NCBI GenBank assembly: GCA_910579735.1
Contig: CAJTUZ010000017.1
Location: 15,322-79,321, forward strand
Length of the DNA stretch: 64,000 nt
From: an uncultured Lachnospiraceae bacterium
GTDB lineage: Bacteria > Bacillota > Clostridia > Lachnospirales > Lachnospiraceae
Reading direction: 5' to 3'
The translations under genes were made by a program, and so were the position numbers. Positions 1 through 8,057 of the stretch are shown here, in pieces. Position 1 is the first letter of the stretch. Every line of letters begins with the position of its first letter. The notes beneath the pieces are model-generated. The model ran no database searches, was not told where the DNA came from, and saw only the letters and a program-made list of their open reading frames with translations.

Positions 1-1578
1 AGACTGATCCATGAAGAGGGAAAGACCGGCATGAAGCTGTTTCCGCCTGTAAATGGCGGAGCGCCTGTTTCGATCGGCGATGTTACGGAGTATCTGGCGA
101 TGAAAGACATCGTATACGATAAAGGACTGCTTTATAAAGCGGTAGGGGCATCTGCAGAAAAAGAGATGGTTGTCCTGCTTGAGAAACGGACCACTTTAAA
201 AGAAAGAGAATGCTATAAATTTACGATATCGCCTGATAATATGCAGGTATATGTCAGATTTTATGCGCCCTCTATCGGTGGTGAAGAAATGACGGCCGAA
301 GAACTTATCAATGATCTGGAAATCAGAGGTATCCGCCACGGTATATTAAGAAAAGAAATTGAGTTATGCTTTGCCAGAACAAGGGACTACTGCAAAGATA
401 TCCTTGTTGCGCAGGGAACAGAACCTGTGCACGGTAAAGATGCCTATATCGAGTATTATTTTAATACGGATAGAAAAGCGAAGCCGACATTGAAAGAAGA
501 TGGAAGTGTGGACTTTTTTCAGTTAAATGTCGTGCAGCATTGTGACAAAGGTGATGTTTTGGCGAAATTGATCCCGGAAGATCCGGGAGAAAGCGGCATG
601 AATGTGCTCGGCGCCAGGATCAGGCCGCGTGAAGTCAGGAAAGCGGCTTTAAAATATGGTAATAATATAGAAATATCGGAAGATAATACAATACTGACTT
701 CTATGGTCAATGGACATGTGGAACTGGTGGAAGACAGTGTTTTTGTTTCCGACGTTTTGATCGTGGAAAACGTCGATAATTCTACGGGAAATATAGAATA
801 TGATGGAAATGTACAGGTTAACGGCAACGTATGTACAAATTTCCGGGTGAAAGCGCAGGGAAATGTTGAAGTCAACGGTGTTGTGGAAGGCGCCTATATC
901 GAAGCGGGAGAAAATATTATTATTGCCCGCGGTATGAATGGTATGGGAAAAGGCACTTTGAAAGCCGGAGGCAATATTGTGGCAAAATTTCTGCAGAGCG
1001 TGAATGCACAGGCCAAAGGGTACATTGCATCCGAATCGATTCTGCACAGTACCATTATGGCAGGGACGGAAGTGAATGTAGATGGGAAGAAAGGCTTTAT
1101 CACGGGCGGCAGAGTCTGCGCAGTCAATTCGATCAATGTGAAGACACTCGGTTCGGCGATGGGCGCCGATACGACGGTAGAGGTTGGTTCGGATCCGACA
1201 CTCGCTGTCAGACTGCAGCAGCTGATTGCTCTGGTGGAGAAAGAGAACGCAGAGATTGCTTCCATTCAGCAGATTCTGCGCTCAACGAAGCAGAAACTGG
1301 CCAAAGGTGTGAAACTGACGCCGGAACAGCTTAAATACGTACAGACATTAGCCGCTTCCAATCAGAAGAAAGCAGAATTGGTAAGCGGATATATGGAAGA
1401 AATAGAGTTATTACAAGGACAGACGAAGGGAAAAGAAGGCGCCTGCATCATCGTCAGAGGAAGCGTTTATCCGGGAACAAGGATCTGTATCGGAGACGTA
1501 TCCATGACGGTGCAGAAAGAGTCTCATTACTGCAGATTTGTTAAATCCCGCGGAGATGTGAAACTGACAGGCATTTAA
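1..1578 (+). CDS. DUF342 (FapA-type) polymerising beta-helix protein, 5' end outside window
   Basis: Reading is open from the first base of the window, so the gene almost certainly starts upstream; the first internal ATG is at 31. The visible part has an N-terminal DUF342 region. A long repeat region rich in Gly, Asn and Val follows at about residues 245-390 (GNVQVNG, GNVEVNG, AGGNI), the pattern of a right-handed beta-helix. A Lys/Glu-rich coiled coil lies at about 400-460. FapA-like proteins are of uncertain role in Clostridia and often sit beside flagellar and chemotaxis genes. It is followed closely by a small conserved-looking gene and a DUF6115 gene, which suggests one operon. The family call is firm, the function is not known. 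Confidence 0.85.
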   Translation, partial: RLIHEEGKTGMKLFPPVNGGAPVSIGDVTEYLAMKDIVYDKGLLYKAVGASAEKEMVVLLEKRTTLKERECYKFTISPDNMQVYVRFYAPSIGGEEMTAEELINDLEIRGIRHGILRKEIELCFARTRDYCKDILVAQGTEPVHGKDAYIEYYFNTDRKAKPTLKEDGSVDFFQLNVVQHCDKGDVLAKLIPEDPGESGMNVLGARIRPREVRKAALKYGNNIEISEDNTILTSMVNGHVELVEDSVFVSDVLIVENVDNSTGNIEYDGNVQVNGNVCTNFRVKAQGNVEVNGVVEGAYIEAGENIIIARGMNGMGKGTLKAGGNIVAKFLQSVNAQAKGYIASESILHSTIMAGTEVNVDGKKGFITGGRVCAVNSINVKTLGSAMGADTTVEVGSDPTLAVRLQQLIALVEKENAEIASIQQILRSTKQKLAKGVKLTPEQLKYVQTLAASNQKKAELVSGYMEEIELLQGQTKGKEGACIIVRGSVYPGTRICIGDVSMTVQKESHYCRFVKSRGDVKLTGI

Positions 1579-1658
1579 ATCAGTATAAAGTATAATGCAG
1601 CCGGAAAGAATCCGGGATCCCAAAAGGATACAAAGACCGGGAAAGGGGTGTGGCAGCC

Positions 1659-1979
1659 ATGGCAATCGGACAGATCGAAATACAGGGACAGATTACCAGA
1701 GCACAGGATTTTACGAATTATAAGCATCATGAAGATACAAAAGGCATGGTAGAACAGGCTAATGTGGGAAATCAGTTTGCCAGACAGATTGAGAACCAGA
1801 TCAAGAAAGTCAACCGTGGAGACCAGCCGGAGTATCATAATAAAAAATTCGACGCCAAAGACAAAGGCAGCAATGAATATCATGGCGATGGCGGAAAAAA
1901 AGGCAGAAAGAAAGACAAGAAAGAGGCGGATGGCAAAGTTATCCTCAAAGGCGTGGGCCGTTTTGACGTTTCTTTGTAA
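1659..1979 (+). CDS. small charged hypothetical protein
   Basis: A 106-residue, very hydrophilic protein with a Lys/Gly/Asp-rich second half and a conserved-looking C-terminal end (KGVGRFDVSL). I chose the ATG at 1659 over the in-frame GTG at 1650, because the Shine-Dalgarno AAAGGGG at 1642-1648 sits about 10 nt before the ATG but directly against the GTG. It lies between the DUF342 and DUF6115 genes and is probably co-transcribed. No membrane segment or known motif is visible. Function unknown. Confidence 0.7.
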   Translation: MAIGQIEIQGQITRAQDFTNYKHHEDTKGMVEQANVGNQFARQIENQIKKVNRGDQPEYHNKKFDAKDKGSNEYHGDGGKKGRKKDKKEADGKVILKGVGRFDVSL

Positions 1980-2033
1980 GATGCATTTTGCGATATCAAT
2001 ATTACAGGCTGAGAGAAAGGTATGGTTATTTAG

Positions 2034-3230
2034 ATGAGTATCACAGGGATCGTTTTGATCATAGCAGGTGTTATTGTTCTGGCGTTAGGATATCTTATGC
2101 CTGTCCGGAAAAAGGATATCGATACCGAATCGCTGTTAATCAGCGAGGACGAGATCAGAAAAATGGTTGACAGGGAACTCGATAATGTAAAAACACATAT
2201 TTCCGATATCGTAGACGAAACCGTCACATATTCGATGGAGAAGACGGAACGTTCCATGGAAAGAGTGGCCAACGAAAAGATCATGGCCGTCAACGAATAT
2301 TCCGACACCGTTTTGGAAGAAATCAATAAAAATCATAAAGAAGTCATTTTCTTATACGATATGCTGAACGATAAGCATGAAAATCTGAAGGCCGCCGTTA
2401 TAGACGCCGCACAGACTTCTGAAGAGATCAGGCAGACGTTAAAAGACGCGGAAGTGACCGCACAAGAAGCAAGCGGAGCAATAGAGCAGGTGGAATCGAT
2501 CGCTGACGAGGCAAAAGAGGCGGTCAAAAAGACCATGGATGAGATGACGGAAATAGCCGGAATGCTGAAAGAAGCCGTATATGAGAGAGTATCGTCCGGC
2601 GGATACCCGGCTGAGCCTGCGTATGAAGACAACGTATACGAAGAAACGGACGAAGACTTTGCGCAGGACGAAGATTTTGCAGATGAAGAAATTGAAGAGG
2701 AAATATTTGCCGAGGAAGAGGATTTTACAAACGAAAGATTGATGGACTATCGGGAAAGTATGGATTTTGGGCGCAGCAGGGCGGCAGAGAAAATGCGCTT
2801 TGATGACGACGAAGAAGATTATTTTACACCCATTACACCACCGAGAGTGAACATTATTCATGATCCGGAAGGCGATTATGTGGCGGATCCGCCTCTGGCA
2901 GAACCTGCGCCCGAGAAAACACAGGTGCGCAGACCCGCCGGAAGAACGGCCGCGCCAAAGAAAGCGGCATCCAGACCCGCGCCCTCCAAAGAGGCAAAAC
3001 CGGCCAGGAGTGCGAAAAGGAGCATGGAACCCGATTTCCCGGCAGCAAGAATGGCAGACGCCAAGTCGGTGAATATCCAGTTTGCCAACGGAAGAGATAA
3101 CGGCAGAAACAGCAATGAAAGAATATTGGAGCTGCATAAGGCGGGGAAATCCAATATGGCGATCGCCAAAGAACTTGGACTTGGTATCGGAGAAGTGAAA
3201 CTGGTCATTGATTTATTTGAAGGACTATAA
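2034..3230 (+). CDS. DUF6115 family membrane-anchored coiled-coil protein
   Basis: 398 residues. A single hydrophobic segment at about 4-22 is followed by a long predicted coiled coil (about 40-190), a very acidic stretch (about 195-255) and a Pro/Ala/Lys-rich linker (about 285-335). The C-terminal helix-turn-helix-like module at about 358-398 includes the motif HKAGKSNMAIAKELGLGIGE, typical of DUF6115 proteins. These usually occur near DUF342 and motility genes of Clostridia; their biochemical role is not known. The layout (membrane anchor, coiled coil, DNA-binding-like tail) is clear from the sequence; any regulatory role is inference. Confidence 0.75.
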   Translation: MSITGIVLIIAGVIVLALGYLMPVRKKDIDTESLLISEDEIRKMVDRELDNVKTHISDIVDETVTYSMEKTERSMERVANEKIMAVNEYSDTVLEEINKNHKEVIFLYDMLNDKHENLKAAVIDAAQTSEEIRQTLKDAEVTAQEASGAIEQVESIADEAKEAVKKTMDEMTEIAGMLKEAVYERVSSGGYPAEPAYEDNVYEETDEDFAQDEDFADEEIEEEIFAEEEDFTNERLMDYRESMDFGRSRAAEKMRFDDDEEDYFTPITPPRVNIIHDPEGDYVADPPLAEPAPEKTQVRRPAGRTAAPKKAASRPAPSKEAKPARSAKRSMEPDFPAARMADAKSVNIQFANGRDNGRNSNERILELHKAGKSNMAIAKELGLGIGEVKLVIDLFEGL

Positions 3231-3244
3231 GCGGCGGGTGAGAT

Positions 3245-3991
3245 ATGGAATTAAAATATTATTTACGTGGGCTGGGACTCGGTATTATCGTGACGGCAGT
3301 TATTATGGGATTTACGAACAAGAGCCGGACAATGACGGATGCGGAGATCATCTCAAGAGCAAAGCAGCTTGGTATGACGCAGGAGCGGACATTGACGGAC
3401 ACCGTGTCGGATGAAGGAGAAGCTTCCGATACAGAAAATGCAGGCGGAGACGGTTCCGACGCGGAAAACGCAGGTGAAGATGGATCTGATGCAGAAAATG
3501 CGGACGAAGACAGTCCTGATGAGGAAAATGCGGACGCGGATGGCGTGGACATAGAAGCTGTCAATGCGGATAATACAGATGCAGATCATGCAGACACGGG
3601 TTCTGACATAGGATATTCTGCAGCTGGAGATTCCGGCGGAAGTGATGCTGAAAACAGTGCAGCGAATGACCGGACGGAGACCGGGAATGATGAGGGCATA
3701 TCTGCCGCCGGCAGTACGGGAGATGCTGTCGGTGAAGAAACTCCCGGAAACGGCACAGCAGACAGAAGTGTGACATCCAATGATCCTATGGTCATTACGA
3801 TAGGGAGCGGAGACGGTTCTTATGCGGTCAGCAGGAAACTTGCGGATGTAGGAGCTGTTTCTTCCGCGGAAAGTTTTGATACGTTTCTTTGCCAGAACGG
3901 CTATGATAAGAAGATCCGGACCGGAACCTATACGATCCCGGCGGATGCCAGTGAGGAACAAATGGCAAGGATCATTACCGGTGCAGAATAG
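3245..3991 (+). CDS. short MltG/YceG-like N-domain protein with acidic repeats
   Basis: 248 residues. It has an N-terminal hydrophobic anchor (about 8-22). Residues about 58-155 are a low-complexity region of repeated acidic units (GSDAENAGEDGSDAENADED and variants). The C-terminal 65 residues match the LysM-like N-domain of endolytic transglycosylase MltG: a GDGSYAVSRKLADVGAVSSA segment, then RTGTYTIPADASEEQMARII. The MltG catalytic domain is absent, so it is probably a binding or scaffold protein rather than an enzyme. It is the last gene before the rpsB promoter, 14 nt after the DUF6115 gene. Confidence 0.65.
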   Translation: MELKYYLRGLGLGIIVTAVIMGFTNKSRTMTDAEIISRAKQLGMTQERTLTDTVSDEGEASDTENAGGDGSDAENAGEDGSDAENADEDSPDEENADADGVDIEAVNADNTDADHADTGSDIGYSAAGDSGGSDAENSAANDRTETGNDEGISAAGSTGDAVGEETPGNGTADRSVTSNDPMVITIGSGDGSYAVSRKLADVGAVSSAESFDTFLCQNGYDKKIRTGTYTIPADASEEQMARIITGAE

Positions 3992-3994
3992 GAC

Positions 3995-4023
3995 TTGCAC
4001 AGTTCTTTATTTTATGATATAGT
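3995..4023 (+). promoter_or_regulatory. rpsB-tsf promoter (sigma-A type, extended -10)
   Basis: TTGCAC at 3995-4000, a 17-bp spacer and TATAGT at 4018-4023, with TG one base before the -10. It starts right after the upstream stop codon and leaves a leader of about 145 nt before rpsB. Confidence 0.75.
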
Positions 4024-4029
4024 ATTTAA

Positions 4030-4174
4030 GCGTGTGCAGGAGACTTCACATGCCAAAATATAGAAAACACATATGTCCATTGCCTGTCGGTGCTTCTAAC
4101 GCTGGGGTAGGCAGGTGAGTCGGGGAGACCTGATAAGACATATGGAAGAAAACAACCAAACGGAGGTAAAAAAC
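4030..4174 (+). promoter_or_regulatory. rpsB 5' leader, possible autoregulatory RNA
   Basis: About 145 nt between the promoter and the rpsB start. It is G-rich and has short complementary segments (for example TGCC at 4081-4084 with GGCA at 4110-4113). Ribosomal protein S2 represses its own mRNA through the leader in other bacteria; that this leader works the same way is inference. Confidence 0.35.
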
Positions 4175-4924
4175 ATGAGCGTTATTTCAATGAAACAGTT
4201 ACTGGAAGCAGGTGTTCATTTCGGACATCAGACAAGAAGATGGAACCCTAAAATGGCTCCCTATATCTTCACGGAAAGAAACGGGATCCACATTATCGAT
4301 CTGCAGAAATCCGTAGGAAAAGTTGACGAGGCTTATAAGGCGGTATTTGATGTTGCTTCTCAGGGCGGTACGATTCTTTTTGTAGGAACAAAGAAACAGG
4401 CGCAGGACGCTGTGAAAACAGAAGCAGAGCGCTGCGGTATGTATTATGTAAACGAGAGATGGCTGGGCGGTATGCTGACCAACTTCAAGACGATCCAGTC
4501 CAGAATTGAGAGATTAAAAGCAATCGAAACGATGTCAGAGGACGGGACATTCGATGTACTTCCCAAGAAAGAAGTTATCAAATTGAAAAAAGAGTGGGAG
4601 AAGTTGGAGAAGAACCTCGGCGGCATCAAAGAAATGAAAAGAACTCCTGACTGTATCTTCGTAGTTGATCCCAAAAAGGAAAAGATCTGCGTTCAGGAAG
4701 CACATACACTGGGAATTACTTTGATCGGTATCGGAGATACAAACTGTGATCCGGAAGAACTTGATTATATTATTCCGGGTAATGATGATGCGATCAGAGC
4801 CGTAAAATTAATTGTTTCCAAGATGGCGGATGCCGTTATCGAAGCAAACCAGGGCGAAGAAGTATATGTGGAAGAAGCTGGCGAGTCTGTGGAAGAAACA
4901 CAGGAAGCAGCAGAAGCAGAATAA
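4175..4924 (+). CDS. rpsB: 30S ribosomal protein S2
   Basis: 249 residues starting at MSVISMKQLLEAGVHFGHQ. This is the usual S2 start region and is preceded by GGAGG at 4162-4166. An in-frame GTG at 4115 would add 20 residues without a ribosome binding site and was rejected. The family motifs GHQTRRWNPKM, FVGTKKQAQ and ERWLGGMLTNF are intact. The C-terminus ends in an acidic tail (about 230-249) common in Clostridia. S2 is part of the small subunit body/head and forms an operon with tsf 27 nt downstream. Confidence 0.97.
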   Translation: MSVISMKQLLEAGVHFGHQTRRWNPKMAPYIFTERNGIHIIDLQKSVGKVDEAYKAVFDVASQGGTILFVGTKKQAQDAVKTEAERCGMYYVNERWLGGMLTNFKTIQSRIERLKAIETMSEDGTFDVLPKKEVIKLKKEWEKLEKNLGGIKEMKRTPDCIFVVDPKKEKICVQEAHTLGITLIGIGDTNCDPEELDYIIPGNDDAIRAVKLIVSKMADAVIEANQGEEVYVEEAGESVEETQEAAEAE

Positions 4925-4951
4925 TGGAATGATACAGGAGGAAATACAACA

Positions 4952-5887
4952 ATGGCTATTACAGCAGCAATGGTAAAAGAATTAAGAGAACTGACCGGCG
5001 CAGGTATGATGGATTGTAAGAAAGCGCTCGGTGAAACAGATGGAGATATGGATGCGGCAGTAGAGTATCTGAGAAAGAACGGACAGGCGAAAGCAGAGAA
5101 GAAAGCCGGCAGAATCGCAGCAGAAGGCCTTTGCCGTGTCGCAGTAAAAGACGACAGGACAGCGGCAGTTGTAGAAGTCAATTCCGAAACAGACTTCGTT
5201 GCAAAGAATGCTGATTTCCAGGCTTATGTAGAAGCGGTTGCCAATCAGGCAGTCAATTCCGATGCAGCTGATCTGAATGCTTTTCTTGCGGAGAACTGGC
5301 ATCTTGATACGGCTAAGACCGTGAAGGACGCACTTGTGGATAAGATCGCAGTGATCGGTGAGAATCTGAGTATCAGGAGATTTGCAAAAGTAGTTGCAGA
5401 CGATGGCTGTGCAGTAACTTATGTGCACGGCGGCGGCAGAATCGGCGTTATTGTTGAGGCGGCTACAGATGTTGTAAATGATGCGGTAAAAGAAGCGCTG
5501 ACCAACATTGCCATGCAGGTTGCGGCTTTATCGCCGAAATATGTTTCTACGGAAGATGTATCCGAAGAATATAAGGAACATGAGAAGGAGATCATTGCGG
5601 AGCAGATCAAAAACGATCCGAAGATGGCAGGAAAACCTGATAAAGTGATCGAAGGCGCCGTAAACGGACGTTTGAATAAAGAGTTGAAAGAAGTATGTCT
5701 GTTAGAGCAGGTATATGTAAAAGCAGAGGATGGAAAACAGCCGGTAGCAAAATATATCGAGCAGGTTGCCAAAGAAAACAATGCAAATCTTTCCATCAAA
5801 TCTTTTGTTCGCTTTGAGACCGGCGAAGGTCTTGAGAAAAAAGAAGAGAACTTTGCCGAAGAAGTTGCAAAGCAGATGGGAATGTAG
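4952..5887 (+). CDS. tsf: translation elongation factor Ts
   Basis: 311 residues. EF-Ts is the nucleotide exchange factor that recycles EF-Tu from GDP to GTP. The N-terminal UBA-like domain carries the signature ELTGAGMMDCKKAL, followed by the core motif VEVNSETDFVAKN. The C-terminal module (YVKAEDGKQPVAKYIEQV) is complete. GGAGG lies 8-12 nt before the ATG. Co-transcribed with rpsB and closed by a strong terminator. Confidence 0.97.
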   Translation: MAITAAMVKELRELTGAGMMDCKKALGETDGDMDAAVEYLRKNGQAKAEKKAGRIAAEGLCRVAVKDDRTAAVVEVNSETDFVAKNADFQAYVEAVANQAVNSDAADLNAFLAENWHLDTAKTVKDALVDKIAVIGENLSIRRFAKVVADDGCAVTYVHGGGRIGVIVEAATDVVNDAVKEALTNIAMQVAALSPKYVSTEDVSEEYKEHEKEIIAEQIKNDPKMAGKPDKVIEGAVNGRLNKELKEVCLLEQVYVKAEDGKQPVAKYIEQVAKENNANLSIKSFVRFETGEGLEKKEENFAEEVAKQMGM

Positions 5888-5922
5888 AGAACCATTCAGC
5901 AGACAGAAGACGCAATACAGCA

Positions 5923-5957
5923 GGCTATCCCCTATCGCAATAGGAGATAGCCGTTTT
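5923..5957 (+). terminator. rho-independent terminator of rpsB-tsf
   Basis: A 13-bp stem with one mismatch (GGCTATCCCCTAT at 5923-5935 against ATAGGAGATAGCC at 5940-5952), a 4-nt loop and then GTTTTA. A separate 12-bp palindrome, CTGCCGCGGCAG, follows at 5973-5984. Confidence 0.75.
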
Positions 5958-6024
5958 ACTATCAAAACAGGTCTGCCGCGGCAGTGTTAAAACATAAAAA
6001 TATTAAAAAAAGGAGAGAAAACGA

Positions 6025-7281
6025 ATGTATCATTGTAACGTCTGTTTCTATTTATCAGGATGTCAGAGTAAAATGGTGGAAATCATAAAACATATGGCTC
6101 CGCTTGCGAATTTCTCACATGAGTTCGTGGAAAGTCCGGATTTTGATCAAACATATATCGCTAAGGCGGATGTGATCATACTGGATGTGCAGGAAGCGGA
6201 TGCAAAACAGATGGTAAATGATTTTCTTCTGTATCGGAAAAAGGACGCGCAGCTTATTTTGATAGCCGGCAAAGAACAGATCACATTTTTGGATGAGAGT
6301 CTTTCGGCGTTAAAAGATATCTGGCCGCCGGAAATGTCCGAACAGGAGATTGGATTCCGTTTTTTACGCTGGCAGCAAAACAATAAGATGGAAAAAGATT
6401 TCTGGCTGACGAACAATTATTTTGAGTCTACGATCAACAGTATTCCGCATCTTGTCTGGTACAAAGATAAGGACGGCGTTCATAAGAAAGTCAATGAAAG
6501 TTTCTGCAATGCAGTAGGAAAATCGATGGAGCAGATCGAGGGACGCGGCCATTTCTATATTTGGGACATTGAACCGGATGAATATGCAAAGGGCGAGTTT
6601 ATCTGCATGGAGTCGGAATATGAGGTCATGGAGAAAGGGGAGACCTGTGTCTTTGATGAGACCGTGAAGATCGGAGACAGCATGAGGGAACTGAAAACCT
6701 ATAAGTCGCCGCTGTTTGATCTGGATGGCAGCGTTATGGGGACGCTCGGCGTTGCGGATGATGTGACGCAGGAACGTATTTATGAGCGTATGATCATCAC
6801 GAATGCCAATACGGACTTCCTGACGGGACTCTTTAACAGAAGATATCTGTACCGGTATATAGAAGAGGGGGAGGGAATGCCCTTTGCCATGTATTATATC
6901 GATCTGGATAATTTCAAATCACTCAATGATAAATTCGGACATCATGAGGGAGACAGAGCGTTGACTACAACTGCCAATACACTGAAAGAGTCTATGCCGG
7001 ATGCCGTGATAGCAAGAGTCGGCGGCGACGAATTTCTGATCGTGGAGCTTGGCGAATACGAACCGGAGGAAATTGAACAGCGCAGAAAATGGCTGGAAGG
7101 AAAGCTTGAACAAGTCTACGAACAGGATGAAATGCTGCGGACCATTTCGGCGAGTATCGGAAGCGTATATGCCGAAGCGGGCAACACGGCGTTTGATACA
7201 CTGCTTGGAGAAGCCGATTCGTTTATGTATCGGGAGAAGAAGCGTAAAAAGCAAAGAAAAATGACTGAAGAGAAAGCATAA
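6025..7281 (+). CDS. PAS-GGDEF diguanylate cyclase
   Basis: 418 residues, predicted to make cyclic di-GMP from two GTP. Residues about 1-125 form an N-terminal region resembling a degenerate receiver domain (ADVIILDVQEAD). A PAS domain at about 130-255 begins FESTINSIPHLVWYKDKDG. A GGDEF domain fills about 265-410 with the catalytic motif RVGGDEF near residue 332 and the substrate segment DLDNFKSLNDKFGHHEGD. I see no RxxD inhibitory site at the expected distance before GGDEF, so product inhibition may be lacking. No transmembrane segment is visible, so it is probably a cytoplasmic sensor. AGGAGAG precedes the ATG. Confidence 0.9.
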   Translation: MYHCNVCFYLSGCQSKMVEIIKHMAPLANFSHEFVESPDFDQTYIAKADVIILDVQEADAKQMVNDFLLYRKKDAQLILIAGKEQITFLDESLSALKDIWPPEMSEQEIGFRFLRWQQNNKMEKDFWLTNNYFESTINSIPHLVWYKDKDGVHKKVNESFCNAVGKSMEQIEGRGHFYIWDIEPDEYAKGEFICMESEYEVMEKGETCVFDETVKIGDSMRELKTYKSPLFDLDGSVMGTLGVADDVTQERIYERMIITNANTDFLTGLFNRRYLYRYIEEGEGMPFAMYYIDLDNFKSLNDKFGHHEGDRALTTTANTLKESMPDAVIARVGGDEFLIVELGEYEPEEIEQRRKWLEGKLEQVYEQDEMLRTISASIGSVYAEAGNTAFDTLLGEADSFMYREKKRKKQRKMTEEKA

Positions 7282-7362
7282 ATCGTCCGATATATTCCAT
7301 AGGATATTACAGATCCGCCATAGAAGAAATGGATTTCGCATAAGGTCAAAGGAGGACGAAAA

Positions 7363-8049
7363 ATGAGTAAGATTGCAGGATATGGCGTTCATCAGAGCGG
7401 CTATTACAACAACACGGTAAAGGATAAACAGACGAAGGAGACTAAGAAAACCGATAAGAATGACAAAAAAGAGCCGGTCAAGCTCAGCGCACGCGCCAAG
7501 AAAATGCTGGAAGAACTGAAGAAAACGTATCGGAACATGGATTTTATGGTTGCCGATTATGAGAGTGAAGAAGAAGCTGCTTCTTATCTGTCGAGAGGAA
7601 CGAAGGAGTACAGTGTGCTGATCGATCCGGAGACGTTGGAAGAAATGGCGTCTGACGAAGAAGCAAAAGCAAAATATACCGGCATATTAGAGGATGCGGT
7701 AGGACAATTGAAGGATATGGAGAAGCAGTTGGGTGATAAGAAAGAGGATGTGAAACACCTTGGCATCTCTATTGATAAAGAAGGAAAAGTCTCTTATTTT
7801 GCCGAGTTGGAGAAGGCCGGAGAGAGACAGAAGGAATTCATAGAAAGAACAAGAGAGAGCAAAAAAGAAGAAAGAGCGGCGCAGGCAAAGAAATCAGAGG
7901 GAAAAGTCTCGTCAGGAAGAACAAAGACGGCGAGAGTGGAGGCTGATTCTGTAGATGAGCTGCTTGAAAAGATCAATGCGCTTGACTGGGATCAGATCAA
8001 AGCTGAGGACAAACAGACGACAGGCGGCCGTTTTGATTTCAGTGTATAG
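7363..8049 (+). CDS. DUF6033 family protein
   Basis: 228 residues, highly charged and rich in Lys and Glu. The N-terminus MSKIAGYGVHQSGYYNNTV and the phrase NMDFMVADYESEEEA are typical of DUF6033 proteins, which have no assigned function. The C-terminal part looks helical and ends GGRFDFSV, similar in character to the end of the small protein at 1659-1979. It ends 8 nt before the MFS/spermidine synthase fusion, so the two may share a transcript. AAGGAGG lies just before the start. Confidence 0.65.
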   Translation: MSKIAGYGVHQSGYYNNTVKDKQTKETKKTDKNDKKEPVKLSARAKKMLEELKKTYRNMDFMVADYESEEEAASYLSRGTKEYSVLIDPETLEEMASDEEAKAKYTGILEDAVGQLKDMEKQLGDKKEDVKHLGISIDKEGKVSYFAELEKAGERQKEFIERTRESKKEERAAQAKKSEGKVSSGRTKTARVEADSVDELLEKINALDWDQIKAEDKQTTGGRFDFSV

Positions 8050-8057
8050 GAGTATAT

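Noticed and set aside
2439..3137. 232-codon minus-strand frame opposite the DUF6115 gene
   Set aside because: Shadow frame of a Lys/Glu-rich gene; no ribosome binding site and Phe/Cys-rich composition.
4115..4174. GTG start for rpsB with 20 extra residues
   Set aside because: No ribosome binding site there; GGAGG precedes the ATG at 4175, which gives the usual S2 N-terminus.
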